A model generated the notes under the pieces. That model saw nothing but the letters and a program-made list of their open reading frames with translations. It searched no databases and was not told the origin of the DNA. From Lachnospiraceae bacterium UBA3804 (lineage in GTDB: Bacteria; Bacillota; Clostridia; Lachnospirales; Lachnospiraceae), in assembly GCA_002368665.1 (NCBI GenBank), contig DFEK01000003.1, positions 62,001 to 126,000 of the forward strand: a DNA stretch of 64,000 nucleotides, in the 5' to 3' direction. A program made the position numbers and the translations under genes. Numbering within the stretch: position 1 is the first letter of the stretch; each line of letters opens with the position of its first letter. Of this stretch, positions 8,930 to 17,133 are shown piece by piece.

Positions 8930-9985
8930 CTACTTTTCCCTGCTTCCCAGATAGCGAAGCAATCTCTTTTTATGGGTTCCGTAAAGAACAAATCCAAGTA
9001 CAGGAATGTTCTGCGTTTTTAACAAATCCAGGGCACGTTCCAGAAGTTTTCCTCTGCGGTTTTCCGCACGGAGTAAAAGAATCACACCGTCGGAATTCTT
9101 TATTTCGGATACCGCTTCGGGCTTTTCGTTTATGCCGTCCGTACACTGCAGTACTTCGCCCGCAGGTGCGAATGATACGATTTTCTCCGCAAGTGCTTTG
9201 ATGTCCTCCCTGCCGCAACCGGTTTCGGAAGATACATCGCTTAAATATACTTTCGTTTTGTCTTTGAGTGTATTTTCAAGATTCAGTTTTCCGGTTTCTT
9301 TGTTCCATTCGGAGATCGCATTTCCGTCCTTATCAAGGCAGAGAAGTGTGGGAATGCCGTAGCGCATCCGCGTCTGTTCCGGAAGAAAAACCGAATCATC
9401 CAACGCAAAGGCAAAGAGAAGAATCAACAATGCAAAGACTGCTCCGACCACCGCGCCCGTAATACACATGCGAAGCGTACGGTTATCCTGCGTTTTCTTT
9501 TCCGCCGTTTGCGGGGAAGTAAAAATCTGCACCTCTTCCACATCCACCATGCGCTCGCCCAGTTTAATCAGGGCGTTCTCATAAGCATGAGCAATATCCA
9601 CCGCTTCCTTCGGATCTTTGCAGGTAACTGTCAGGATCACAAGACGGACATCGCTTTCAAGACCGGCCGTTGCAACACTTCTTAAATACTCCTTCGTCGT
9701 ATCAAAAGAAAGATTTGCCATGACCTCGTCAAGGCAGGCATCGGACGCCGAAAGCGTCTGCCAGGTGTAGTCGTTAATATAAACATTTTCAAGACGTACC
9801 TCGGGAGCATAGGTTAAGTAAAGCTCCGATTTGGCCACCCAGTCGGGTGAGGGTGCGAAAGTGAAATTTTTCAAATAATATCCGCCGCCGAATAAAAGTG
9901 CACCGAGTAAGGCACCAAGTAAAACCAGATAGCATTTTCTCAAAAGATATAAAAACAACAGTTTAATGTTTACGGTTTCCTTCAT
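8930..9985 (-). CDS. Wzz-like chain-length regulator with degenerate BY-kinase-like domain
   Basis: A 351-residue protein. Residues 1-190 form a Wzz-type module: helix LVLLGALLGALLFGG near residue 20, an extracytoplasmic part with WVAKSELYLTYAPE, and a second helix (CITGAVVGAVFALLILLFAF) near 170-190. The cytoplasmic part resembles a bacterial tyrosine kinase, with GVILLLRAENRRGKLLERAL and NIPVLGFVLYG. Where the Walker A lysine would stand it reads ETGCGRED, so nucleotide binding is probably lost, and no tyrosine-rich tail follows. It should set chain length or scaffold the polymerase. The binding site GAGGA is good. It lies 14 bases after the initiating transferase gene. Confidence 0.8.
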   Translation of the reverse strand: MKETVNIKLLFLYLLRKCYLVLLGALLGALLFGGGYYLKNFTFAPSPDWVAKSELYLTYAPEVRLENVYINDYTWQTLSASDACLDEVMANLSFDTTKEYLRSVATAGLESDVRLVILTVTCKDPKEAVDIAHAYENALIKLGERMVDVEEVQIFTSPQTAEKKTQDNRTLRMCITGAVVGAVFALLILLFAFALDDSVFLPEQTRMRYGIPTLLCLDKDGNAISEWNKETGKLNLENTLKDKTKVYLSDVSSETGCGREDIKALAEKIVSFAPAGEVLQCTDGINEKPEAVSEIKNSDGVILLLRAENRRGKLLERALDLLKTQNIPVLGFVLYGTHKKRLLRYLGSREK

Positions 9986-9999
9986 GAAAAGTCCTCTTT

Positions 10000-11382
10000 C
10001 TACTTTCTGTCCTCTCTGGCATCCTGCTTAAGCGCCGTAATTTGTCCGGCGGAAACACCTTCCGTTGCATCCGGCATAAACAGTACTTTCAATGTCAGCA
10101 GCATCAGTCTTAAATCCAGCCACGTCGTGTAATTCTCGATGTAAATCAGATCCAGTTTCAGTTTATCGTACGGGGTTGTATTGTATTTGCCGTAGACCTG
10201 TGCATATCCCGCAAGGCCGGCTTTTACCTTGGTGCGGAATCGGAACTCAGGCATCTCTTTCACATATTCTTTGATAATCTCCGGACGTTCCGGTCTGGGA
10301 CCGATAAAGGACATGTTACCAGAAAGGATATTGAATAACTGCGGAAGTTCATCAATACGGACTTTACGGATAAAACGTCCGATGGGTGTAATTCGCGGAT
10401 CCTTTTTGGAAGCGAGTCTTGCCTGGCCATCCTTTTCCGCGTCCACGCGCATGGAACGGAATTTGATGATTTTAAAGATTTTGCCTCCGATGGTAACCCG
10501 TTTCTGCTTGTAGAATACCGGACCGCCGTCGTAAAGTTTCACCAGAATGGCGGTAATCAGCATGATCGGAGAGGTCGCGATGATCAGAATCAGTGCACAA
10601 ATCAAATCGATCAGGCGCTTGATAACACGCTGCTCAAAGCTTAGCGGATACTCTCTCGTCAGCATGATGGGTGTATCAAAGAAATGCAGAACATCCGCGC
10701 CCTGTACGATGACGTCGGAGATCTTCGGCATCATATAAACGCGAATGGACCTGGAATAGCAGAATTTCAACAGATTGTTTCTGGATTTGGTGGGAATATC
10801 CCAGATAACAAGTCCCTCTTTGTGTTTGAGAATTTCCTCTTTGATCTTCTCCTCATCTTCCGAGATATTCATGATCTTGGAGATGGCAAAGCGGTCTTTT
10901 CGGGAATTGAATTTCTTGACGATCGCGTCAACCGGACGGTCTCCGGATACCAGCAAAAGGTTTCTCGGAGCAAATACGATGCGATAGATAAAATTCGACA
11001 CATATGCCCAGATCAGTGCAAAGACTAACTGTGCTGCGGTAAGTGCAAGAATATATTTGATTTTGGCAAGGCCCGCATTCATCAAAGACAACTGGGCGTA
11101 GGCAATTACATTCGTCACCAGGATGGAAATAGCCTGGGAAAGGAATATTTCAAAGCTACGCAGGTAACCGATCTTACCTGCACCGTATGCCAAACAGAAG
11201 GTAGCCAGGATCACCGCGTAAATAGTGATGACCAGGATATCACCTTTCTGCCAGAACTGAACCTGGACGGACTCTTTGTATTTCCAAAACCATAATAAAG
11301 CATATCCCGTTACATCAATGGCAAATTCAACAAAAGCCAGTAACAGGACCAGTATGCGTTTGGCGGCATCTCTTTTTCTCAT
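10000..11382 (-). CDS. Undecaprenyl-phosphate sugar phosphotransferase (WbaP-type)
   Basis: First gene of the glycan operon, 460 residues. It transfers a sugar-1-phosphate to undecaprenyl phosphate and so starts each repeat unit. Four to five N-terminal helices (residues 10-140) precede a CoA-binding-like domain. The catalytic domain begins KRLIDLICALILIIATSPIM, followed by GGPVFYKQKRV, FKIIKFRSM, the RKVRIDELPQL catalytic segment and GNMSFIGPRPERPE, all hallmarks of the polyprenyl glycosylphosphotransferase family. ATG 11382 has GGGAG 8 bases upstream; the ATG at 11397 has no binding site. The exact sugar cannot be told. Consensus promoter 75-100 bases upstream. Confidence 0.93.
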   Translation of the reverse strand: MRKRDAAKRILVLLLAFVEFAIDVTGYALLWFWKYKESVQVQFWQKGDILVITIYAVILATFCLAYGAGKIGYLRSFEIFLSQAISILVTNVIAYAQLSLMNAGLAKIKYILALTAAQLVFALIWAYVSNFIYRIVFAPRNLLLVSGDRPVDAIVKKFNSRKDRFAISKIMNISEDEEKIKEEILKHKEGLVIWDIPTKSRNNLLKFCYSRSIRVYMMPKISDVIVQGADVLHFFDTPIMLTREYPLSFEQRVIKRLIDLICALILIIATSPIMLITAILVKLYDGGPVFYKQKRVTIGGKIFKIIKFRSMRVDAEKDGQARLASKKDPRITPIGRFIRKVRIDELPQLFNILSGNMSFIGPRPERPEIIKEYVKEMPEFRFRTKVKAGLAGYAQVYGKYNTTPYDKLKLDLIYIENYTTWLDLRLMLLTLKVLFMPDATEGVSAGQITALKQDAREDRK

Positions 11383-11454
11383 AAAAAAATCTCCCATGCG
11401 GTATTTTTTGAAATGACCTTAATGCCCGAGTCAGAGCAAAGCATAGTTCATTTT

Positions 11455-11483
11455 ATTGTACCACACGAAAGACCTTTTTTCAA
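11455..11483 (-). promoter_or_regulatory. Sigma-A promoter of the glycan operon
   Basis: On the minus strand TTGAAA (11478-11483) is followed after exactly 17 bases by TACAAT (11455-11460). The start of transcription should be near 11448, giving a leader of about 65 bases before ATG 11382. It lies directly downstream of the terminator of the previous operon, so it begins a new transcription unit. Confidence 0.8.
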
Positions 11484-11507
11484 GAAAACAAGCGCTTTTC
11501 GGCGCTT
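11484..11507 (-). terminator. Rho-independent terminator after the GT2 gene
   Basis: On the minus strand a perfect 6-bp stem AAGCGC/GCGCTT (11502-11507 with 11490-11495) encloses a 6-base loop and is followed by GTTTTC. It ends the operon that runs from 21814 to 11529, 20 bases after its last stop codon. Confidence 0.75.
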
Positions 11508-11528
11508 TATTTTCCCTGTTTTTCCGAC

Positions 11529-12284
11529 TTAAATTCTGCGTTTCACCGCACGTGCTCCCCAATGGATAAAATACCATGCACTTTGGAAGACATTTAACTT
11601 CTCCCACTTGCGGTAAAGATACCAGATACGGCGAACCGCCTCGAGCTTGTTTGAGGATAGGGATTTGGCGGGTCTGCGGTATAAAACCAGGTTTTTATTG
11701 AGGCCGTAGGCCTTCTTCCCGCTCCTTAAAATCTGCCACCAAAGTGCCGTATCCTCGCTCTTGATCGCAGGCATGAACAACTCTTCCTTGGCAATTTTAC
11801 GCGTATCGAACATGACGGTCGAAGTAAAAATGGTCGTATTCTTCAAAGCCTGCCTGTATGTCAGGCTCTCCGGAACATGCACAATCTTCCCCGTCGGCTC
11901 GGCAGCTTCGGTGCCAAATTCATATCCGGTAAATGAAAAAGCGGCATTTTTCTTCTCCATGAAGCGGATCTGATCTTTTAATTTGTTCTCATTCCAAAGA
12001 TCATCCGCGTCCAGAAAAGCGATATACCGTCCGGACGCCTTTTTGATTCCGGCATTTCTCGCCTTGGCGGCGCCGACATTGTCGCCAAGATACATCACTT
12101 TAATCCTGGGGTCTTTCTGCCGCAGTTCCTCTAAAATTTTCTTCGTCCCGTCTTTCGATCCGTTTTCGGCCAGAATCAGCTCCCACTTATCCACAGTTTG
12201 GGCAAGGACACTGTCGACCGTATTCGCTATAAATTTTTCGGCATTGTACACAGGGGTGATAATGCTGACCAAAACCTCGCTCAT
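11529..12284 (-). CDS. Family 2 glycosyltransferase
   Basis: A 251-residue GT2 enzyme with VSIITPVYNAEKFIANTVDS at the N-terminus, LAENGSKDGT as the nucleotide loop and IAFLDADDLWN as the metal site near residue 90, then a YRRPAKSLS-like segment typical of small capsule GT2 enzymes. It is the last gene of the upstream operon and overlaps the preceding membrane protein gene by ATGA. AAAGGGC precedes the start. Likely adds a side-chain or backbone sugar together with the membrane proteins upstream. Specificity unknown. Confidence 0.9.
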   Translation of the reverse strand: MSEVLVSIITPVYNAEKFIANTVDSVLAQTVDKWELILAENGSKDGTKKILEELRQKDPRIKVMYLGDNVGAAKARNAGIKKASGRYIAFLDADDLWNENKLKDQIRFMEKKNAAFSFTGYEFGTEAAEPTGKIVHVPESLTYRQALKNTTIFTSTVMFDTRKIAKEELFMPAIKSEDTALWWQILRSGKKAYGLNKNLVLYRRPAKSLSSNKLEAVRRIWYLYRKWEKLNVFQSAWYFIHWGARAVKRRI

Positions 12285-13867
12285 TTTTGCCCTTTCTTGT
12301 AGATAATATAGGAATCCGTTTCGTAAATCACGATATAATTTTTATCTAAAACATCTCTATTCTCAGTATAAATCCGTTCGTAGGATCTGACGATCCATTC
12401 CGGATTGGCTTCTTCTGACGAAAGTTTGGAGAACAGTAAATACTCCGGATTTTCAGAAAAGGTACCCTCTTCCAGCACGAAATTTTCGGCCGGTCCGACC
12501 GGTACGGCACAAATTGCTTTCGGCTCCATGGTATACATTAAGATTGTATTCTCCCATTTATCTTTGGAGGGATCTGCTTTCAAAACCTTCTCCCAGTCAT
12601 TTCTCAAAGTATTCCATTCCGCTTGCACGGCTGAATGTGCATATCTGTCTGCGGTAAAATAGCGGAACCTTCCGGCCGACAGAAATACTCCCGCCAGGCT
12701 GACCAGCAGTAAAAGGCGCACCAGGTATTCCCGTTTGCACATGGCAAGCAGGTACAAAGAAAAGAGTATCACGATCTGCGTTCCGCGGTAAAATGTATCG
12801 GGCAGAATGGTATAGAGCGTCATATACATGGCATAAAACAAAGCCACGGAATGTGCTATCATCCGGCCGAGATAAGCATCATCCTTCTTTTCCGGATTGG
12901 CTTTTCCGCGAAATGCCATGAAGAGACCGACTCCGATCATTACCAATGCCAGAATAACGCTGTAGGGATAGATCGGTTCCGATTTGAAATAATTTTTCAG
13001 CTCCCATACGCCAAGCAGACCGTCCTTGGCCATATACAGTGTACTCTTAACCGCACCGGCAAAGTCCTTCGCCGAAAGTGCAGCCAGTAGGCTTTCCGTC
13101 TTGCCAATATTATAATTGCTGGAAATCAAATGCAGGAAATAATAGCTTCCCCCCCCAACGATTGCCGTAACCGGAAGGGAAACCAAAAAGCGGATATACC
13201 CTTTCTTTTCTTTCAGCAATGCACAGACATAGAGAGGGATTGCAAACGCAAAGAAGGTATAAACCTGCACGGAATATAAGAAAAAGAGCGGAATGATCAG
13301 ATACGAGATCCACCATTTTCTCTGTTTGGCAAAATAGAGATAATAGAGCATCCCCGCCAAGACCACAGCAATGGCATAACGGTAGATCTCCGACATATTT
13401 GTAGTCAGGTACAAAAGCAACGGAACAAAAAAGAGTTGAAATCCGATCAGTCTGACATTCTGTTCACGTTCCGGTCTGGCCAAGAGCCAGAATACGAGGT
13501 TCGCCAGAACCATAAAAAACAGATTGGCAAAGAAAACAAAAGACTGCCCCGTCGGAAAAATCTTGGCCAAAAGGGCATACGGAAGTATGATTGCGGGACT
13601 CCAGGCCGGGCCTGAACCCAGAATGGCATGGTTTGCATTAAATCCCCAGTAGCCCAGGGGCGAAAGATGCTTTGCATAGTTCTCGATGAGTTTTAAATAA
13701 ACGGCTTCATCATTCCAGATAATGCCCGGAAAAGGATCCGCTTTCTTGATAATCCCCCAGAAAGCGGCATAGAGCAAACTGATGATGACCGGAGTCAGAA
13801 TCATCAGTACCGTACAGAGAACTGCACTCACTTTGGGATTCTTCTTTTTGCCGATTTCGTTACTCAC
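12281..13867 (-). CDS. GT-C-like polytopic membrane protein, GTG start
   Basis: A 528-residue protein with about eleven predicted helices and a soluble C-terminal region of about 110 residues. After the first helix an acidic loop carries WNDEAVYLKLIENYAKH, matching the DE-type catalytic loop seen in GT-C lipid-phosphosugar-dependent glycosyltransferases. No named family is recognised with certainty. The start is GTG 13867 inside a GTGA overlap with the DUF212 gene, with GGTGG 7 bases upstream. An 8-G run (13149-13156) lies in the coding sequence at VGGGSYY. Probably decorates the exported glycan on the outer face; this is inference from fold and neighbours. Confidence 0.7.
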   Translation of the reverse strand: MSNEIGKKKNPKVSAVLCTVLMILTPVIISLLYAAFWGIIKKADPFPGIIWNDEAVYLKLIENYAKHLSPLGYWGFNANHAILGSGPAWSPAIILPYALLAKIFPTGQSFVFFANLFFMVLANLVFWLLARPEREQNVRLIGFQLFFVPLLLYLTTNMSEIYRYAIAVVLAGMLYYLYFAKQRKWWISYLIIPLFFLYSVQVYTFFAFAIPLYVCALLKEKKGYIRFLVSLPVTAIVGGGSYYFLHLISSNYNIGKTESLLAALSAKDFAGAVKSTLYMAKDGLLGVWELKNYFKSEPIYPYSVILALVMIGVGLFMAFRGKANPEKKDDAYLGRMIAHSVALFYAMYMTLYTILPDTFYRGTQIVILFSLYLLAMCKREYLVRLLLLVSLAGVFLSAGRFRYFTADRYAHSAVQAEWNTLRNDWEKVLKADPSKDKWENTILMYTMEPKAICAVPVGPAENFVLEEGTFSENPEYLLFSKLSSEEANPEWIVRSYERIYTENRDVLDKNYIVIYETDSYIIYKKGQK

Positions 13868-14331
13868 TTAATAACCACCAGACAATAAACAAGTGCAAAA
13901 GCAATACCGAGGGCTGCTCCCACCCAAACCTGGATCGGAGTGTGACCGATATGCTCCCGCAGCCGTTTTCTTTCCGTCAGACGACTCTCGCCCCGACGGT
14001 CGTTTTCCAGAATTTCATTCAATACCGCCGACTGCGTTCCCGTTTCTCTTCTGACGCCGACGGCATCATACATTACCACAACAGACATTACACAGGCAAT
14101 GGCTGTAATCGGAGATGATATTCCCTCGTTAATCAAAAGCGATGTGGTAAGACCACACATGGCCGCAGAGTGACAGGATGGCATTCCGCCGCTTCCGATC
14201 AAACGTTCCGGAACAAATTTCTTTGTAGCAAACAGGTGTATGAAGGTTTTTACAACCTGCGCCATCACCCAGCTTCCGATGGCACTGACCAGCACCTCGT
14301 TGCATACCATATCTTTCAAAAACTGTAACAT
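13864..14331 (-). CDS. Divergent PAP2 family protein (DUF212, YuiD-like)
   Basis: A 155-residue membrane protein of the DUF212 family, distantly related to PAP2 phosphatases. It shows the two conserved motifs GGMPSCHSA (about residues 47-55) and MYDAVGVRRETG (about 87-98), with three to four helices and a C-terminal helix. Members of this family are of unknown substrate; a role in recycling or dephosphorylating a polyprenyl phosphate would fit the glycan setting, but that is inference. The length is usual. GAGGG precedes ATG 14331; the gene lies 5 bases after pseG. Confidence 0.88.
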   Translation of the reverse strand: MLQFLKDMVCNEVLVSAIGSWVMAQVVKTFIHLFATKKFVPERLIGSGGMPSCHSAAMCGLTTSLLINEGISSPITAIACVMSVVVMYDAVGVRRETGTQSAVLNEILENDRRGESRLTERKRLREHIGHTPIQVWVGAALGIAFALVYCLVVIK

Positions 14332-14336
14332 TACAA

Positions 14337-15401
14337 CTACCCTCGATTATCTTTCAGCAAAGCTTCCGCAAGACGTTTGGCGCCCAAACCGTCCACGGTG
14401 TTTTGCATTTTTTTCTTTAAATCATCCAAATCGTTCCGGCTGCTCAAATCATGCAGACAACGCATGAGGCCGGAAATAAATTCTTCGTTATTCCTGCAGT
14501 CTCCCGCAAAGGGCACCAGACCGAGTCTGTCAAACTCCTTTGCAATTCCCATCTGATTATCCGCAAGAACATAAGTAATTGACGGAATTCCTTCCGCGCA
14601 AAGTTCGTAAACCGTAGATCCCGCAGCCGAAACCGCAAAATCCATCTGCCGGATAAAAGCCCTGAACTCGCGAATGTGATCATAGAGCACTACGTGGCCC
14701 AGGTCTTTGGCCAAAGAACGGATTTCCGGGGCAGATGCATTCACCGCACCGACCGGAATATGAAAAACAAACTCATCCTGCGAACCGTTTTGCCTCAAAT
14801 ACTCCAGAAAGCGGACCGTCACTTTCTCGGGATCCGCTCCGCCGCAGGATAAAAGAACATGTTTTTCATTCGCACCCTTTCGGTTGATAATCAGTTCTTT
14901 CGGAAGTTCTCCCAAAGCCATCCGAAGAGGTGCATATGAAATCCCGAGATAACAGTCCGGAAACGGAACATCGTTTCTTCGGTACAATTCCTCCACCTTC
15001 GCAGAATCGGCATACACATTATAATTGATCAGCCCGTCCGTCGGAAAAGCCGTTTCAATCATATCATCAAAGCAGATTACCTTCCCCTTTCCGGCAATCA
15101 TGGATTTCACTTTCTCATAATACCCTTCGGGGACAAAATAACTGTCAACAATGTAAAGAATCTCCGGATCCGAAAGGATACGCCCCAGTTCCTTTGTCTC
15201 CTCATCCATATTCAGATATCCGTTATTTAATCGCTTTACGGAATATCCTCTTTCGCGAATTAAAGATTCACTTCCGGAATCGGATGCGATTATAAAACAA
15301 CATTCCTGTCCGAGAGAACGAAACGCGTCAGCCAGAGCCAGGCAACGCATGGTATGTCCGAGGCCGATGTTTTCGTTTGCATCCGCACGAAAATAAATCA
15401 T
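14337..15401 (-). CDS. pseG: PseG-like UDP-sugar hydrolase of pseudaminic acid synthesis
   Basis: A 354-residue GT-B-fold protein. PseG removes UDP from UDP-2,4-diacetamido-2,4,6-trideoxy-altrose in the pseudaminic acid pathway. The N-terminus MIYFRADANENIGLGHTMRC contains the family motif GxGHxxRC with the catalytic His; later DSYFVPEGYYEKV, LLSCGGADPEKVT and the C-terminal AAGSTVYELCAEGIPSITYV are family hallmarks. The start overlaps the upstream gene as ATGA with GGAGGAGA before it. PseC is encoded at 26669-27865; pseB, pseF, pseH and pseI are not in the window. A role on another UDP-sugar remains possible. Confidence 0.85.
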   Translation of the reverse strand: MIYFRADANENIGLGHTMRCLALADAFRSLGQECCFIIASDSGSESLIRERGYSVKRLNNGYLNMDEETKELGRILSDPEILYIVDSYFVPEGYYEKVKSMIAGKGKVICFDDMIETAFPTDGLINYNVYADSAKVEELYRRNDVPFPDCYLGISYAPLRMALGELPKELIINRKGANEKHVLLSCGGADPEKVTVRFLEYLRQNGSQDEFVFHIPVGAVNASAPEIRSLAKDLGHVVLYDHIREFRAFIRQMDFAVSAAGSTVYELCAEGIPSITYVLADNQMGIAKEFDRLGLVPFAGDCRNNEEFISGLMRCLHDLSSRNDLDDLKKKMQNTVDGLGAKRLAEALLKDNRG

Positions 15402-16501
15402 TCATTCTCCTCCGCCGGTCCATCCACGGAAGGGAGGAACATTACGTTCAAATCCACATTCCCGCTGATGCCGTTGACTCTTCCGGTTGACGAATACTGC
15501 CATACGCCTAGATCATACGGAAAATACAGGTTGTCGGAATAATATGCGTACCAAACCGGGAATTCGGTCAGTTCGCTGTAGTTCAGCATATGGAATAAAG
15601 AGTACGCATTTCCGTAAATCATCGGCTGATATCCGGCCTCTTTCACTCTTTCGCAGAAATGTCTGACCAGAAGTGTTCTGTCTTCACGGGAGAGTGCATT
15701 TCCCCTGGCGGTATCCGCATCCAGTTTCTCCACATCAATTGCAATCGGTCCTTCAATGGAATACGGTGCAACCAGTTCAATGAGCATATCAACCTCTTCG
15801 TCAATCTCCTCCGACGTAATAGCCTGTGAGAAGAAATATACTCCGGTTTTAATATTGTTTACCCGAGCCCCTTCGAGATTGCCTTTGACATACTCGTCTT
15901 CGACCATTTTTCCGCTTCCGTATCCGCGGTATCCCGCGCGGATGATAGCCGCCTGTACACCGGAATTTGCAACCGCTTGCCAATCAACGGAACCCTGATG
16001 CGCGGATATATCGATACACAGAATACTCTTCGTAGCCTCGCCGTCTATATAATACCGATAACCGTTTTCATCCGTCTGAAATTTATCTTTCTCATAAGGA
16101 TTTGCCGGAATACTGTCGGAAATGGTTTCAAAATAAAATTTACCGTCTCCCGGATATACCACACTGTCCGTAAAGAGAGTTCGTAAGACCGTGGCGAAAG
16201 AAGGGCTTTGAGACTCAGCCTCCGTACGAAGGTATTCTTTAATCTCCGTTTCCTTCAATGTTTCGCCTTCCTGGCGGGCCGAAGCAACCATCTCGTCCAC
16301 TTCGGCTTTGGTGTAGGTTTCCTGAACCCCCAAAACTTCACTTGTTTTGGTTTCGGAAGTTTCTTTTTTATCCGAATTATTCCTTACGTACAAAATGCCA
16401 AGGGCTACACACAAAAAAATGGCCGCCAGTGTACAAACCGACAAAATAATCGTCACCGGCGCCAATGGATTTGACTTTTTCTTCTTTTCCGTTTCCTTCA
16501 T
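15398..16501 (-). CDS. Membrane-anchored GH25 muramidase-like hydrolase
   Basis: A 367-residue protein with a cytoplasmic Lys-rich start, one helix (residues about 15-40, VTIILSVCTLAAIFLCVALG) and an extracellular part. Residues about 160-360 are a glycoside hydrolase family 25 domain: CIDISAHQGSVDW with the first catalytic Asp, AAIIRAGYRGYG, GVYFFSQAIT, IAIDVEK with the acidic pair, and the closing VWQYSS. It should cleave peptidoglycan between MurNAc and GlcNAc, perhaps to allow passage or attachment of the glycan. ATG 16501 is used; the codon before it is TTG. It lies between FHA and PseG genes in one operon. Confidence 0.88.
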   Translation of the reverse strand: MKETEKKKKSNPLAPVTIILSVCTLAAIFLCVALGILYVRNNSDKKETSETKTSEVLGVQETYTKAEVDEMVASARQEGETLKETEIKEYLRTEAESQSPSFATVLRTLFTDSVVYPGDGKFYFETISDSIPANPYEKDKFQTDENGYRYYIDGEATKSILCIDISAHQGSVDWQAVANSGVQAAIIRAGYRGYGSGKMVEDEYVKGNLEGARVNNIKTGVYFFSQAITSEEIDEEVDMLIELVAPYSIEGPIAIDVEKLDADTARGNALSREDRTLLVRHFCERVKEAGYQPMIYGNAYSLFHMLNYSELTEFPVWYAYYSDNLYFPYDLGVWQYSSTGRVNGISGNVDLNVMFLPSVDGPAEENE

Positions 16502-16529
16502 CAATCCCTGATTCCTTTATTTCCCCTAT

Positions 16530-17117
16530 TTACTGATAATTCACACGATACTCGGCTTTGCCGATTCGTACGATATCATTCTCCGTAATCTGGACTTTCT
16601 CCGTAATTTTATTTCCATTCACCTTCGTTCCGTTCGAAGACTCCAAATCGGTTATGAAAAGATTGTTGTCCACGATTTCGAATTTACAATGTGTACCGGA
16701 CACATAACCGTCATCCGGAATGCAAAGATCCATCTGCGGACGTCTTCCGACAAGAAATTCCTTCTTTCCTTCGGCATAGAAAGACCGTTCCGGATGTGCA
16801 ATATCTGTCAACACAATTTCGCATCCCTCGGACTTTGTGCCTTTCTTAAACAGACTGAAAGGCTTGGCGGGGCTTTTGGCGGGAGCGGGTGCGGGCTCAT
16901 CAGCAGGAGCCGGTTCCTCTTTTGCTTTCTCTTCCTCGTTTCCGATCAGCGCAAGATTAATGCCTTCCGTTTTGCGAGGCTGTTTTACACCTTTTCTTCG
17001 AATGGCGATGTAAATGAACAAAATAATATTGAAAACAATCACCAGCAACAACAGCAATGCTACAATTGTCAATGTTTTCGCTGCATCTGCATTTGTCATC
17101 AAATAAAGCGTACTCAT
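16530..17117 (-). CDS. Membrane-anchored FHA-domain protein
   Basis: A 195-residue protein with an N-terminal helix (LTIVALLLLLVIVFNIILFI, residues about 14-35), a proline/alanine-rich linker (about 75-95) and a C-terminal FHA domain (about 120-195). The phosphothreonine-binding residues are present: FLVGRRPQMDL, the SGTHCKF Ser/His pair and SSNGTKVNG. It would recruit partners phosphorylated on threonine by a PrkC/PknB-type kinase to the membrane; none is in the window. ATG 17117 with GGGGGAAA upstream is chosen over a longer frame. Operon position between GH25 and a membrane protein suggests signalling control of surface assembly; that is inference. Confidence 0.88.
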   Translation of the reverse strand: MSTLYLMTNADAAKTLTIVALLLLLVIVFNIILFIYIAIRRKGVKQPRKTEGINLALIGNEEEKAKEEPAPADEPAPAPAKSPAKPFSLFKKGTKSEGCEIVLTDIAHPERSFYAEGKKEFLVGRRPQMDLCIPDDGYVSGTHCKFEIVDNNLFITDLESSNGTKVNGNKITEKVQITENDIVRIGKAEYRVNYQ

Positions 17118-17133
17118 GTTTTTCCCCCGTCCG

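Noticed and set aside
15398..16501. GH25 protein as a phage lysin
   Set aside because: It carries an N-terminal membrane anchor and sits within a bacterial glycan operon, with no holin or phage genes.
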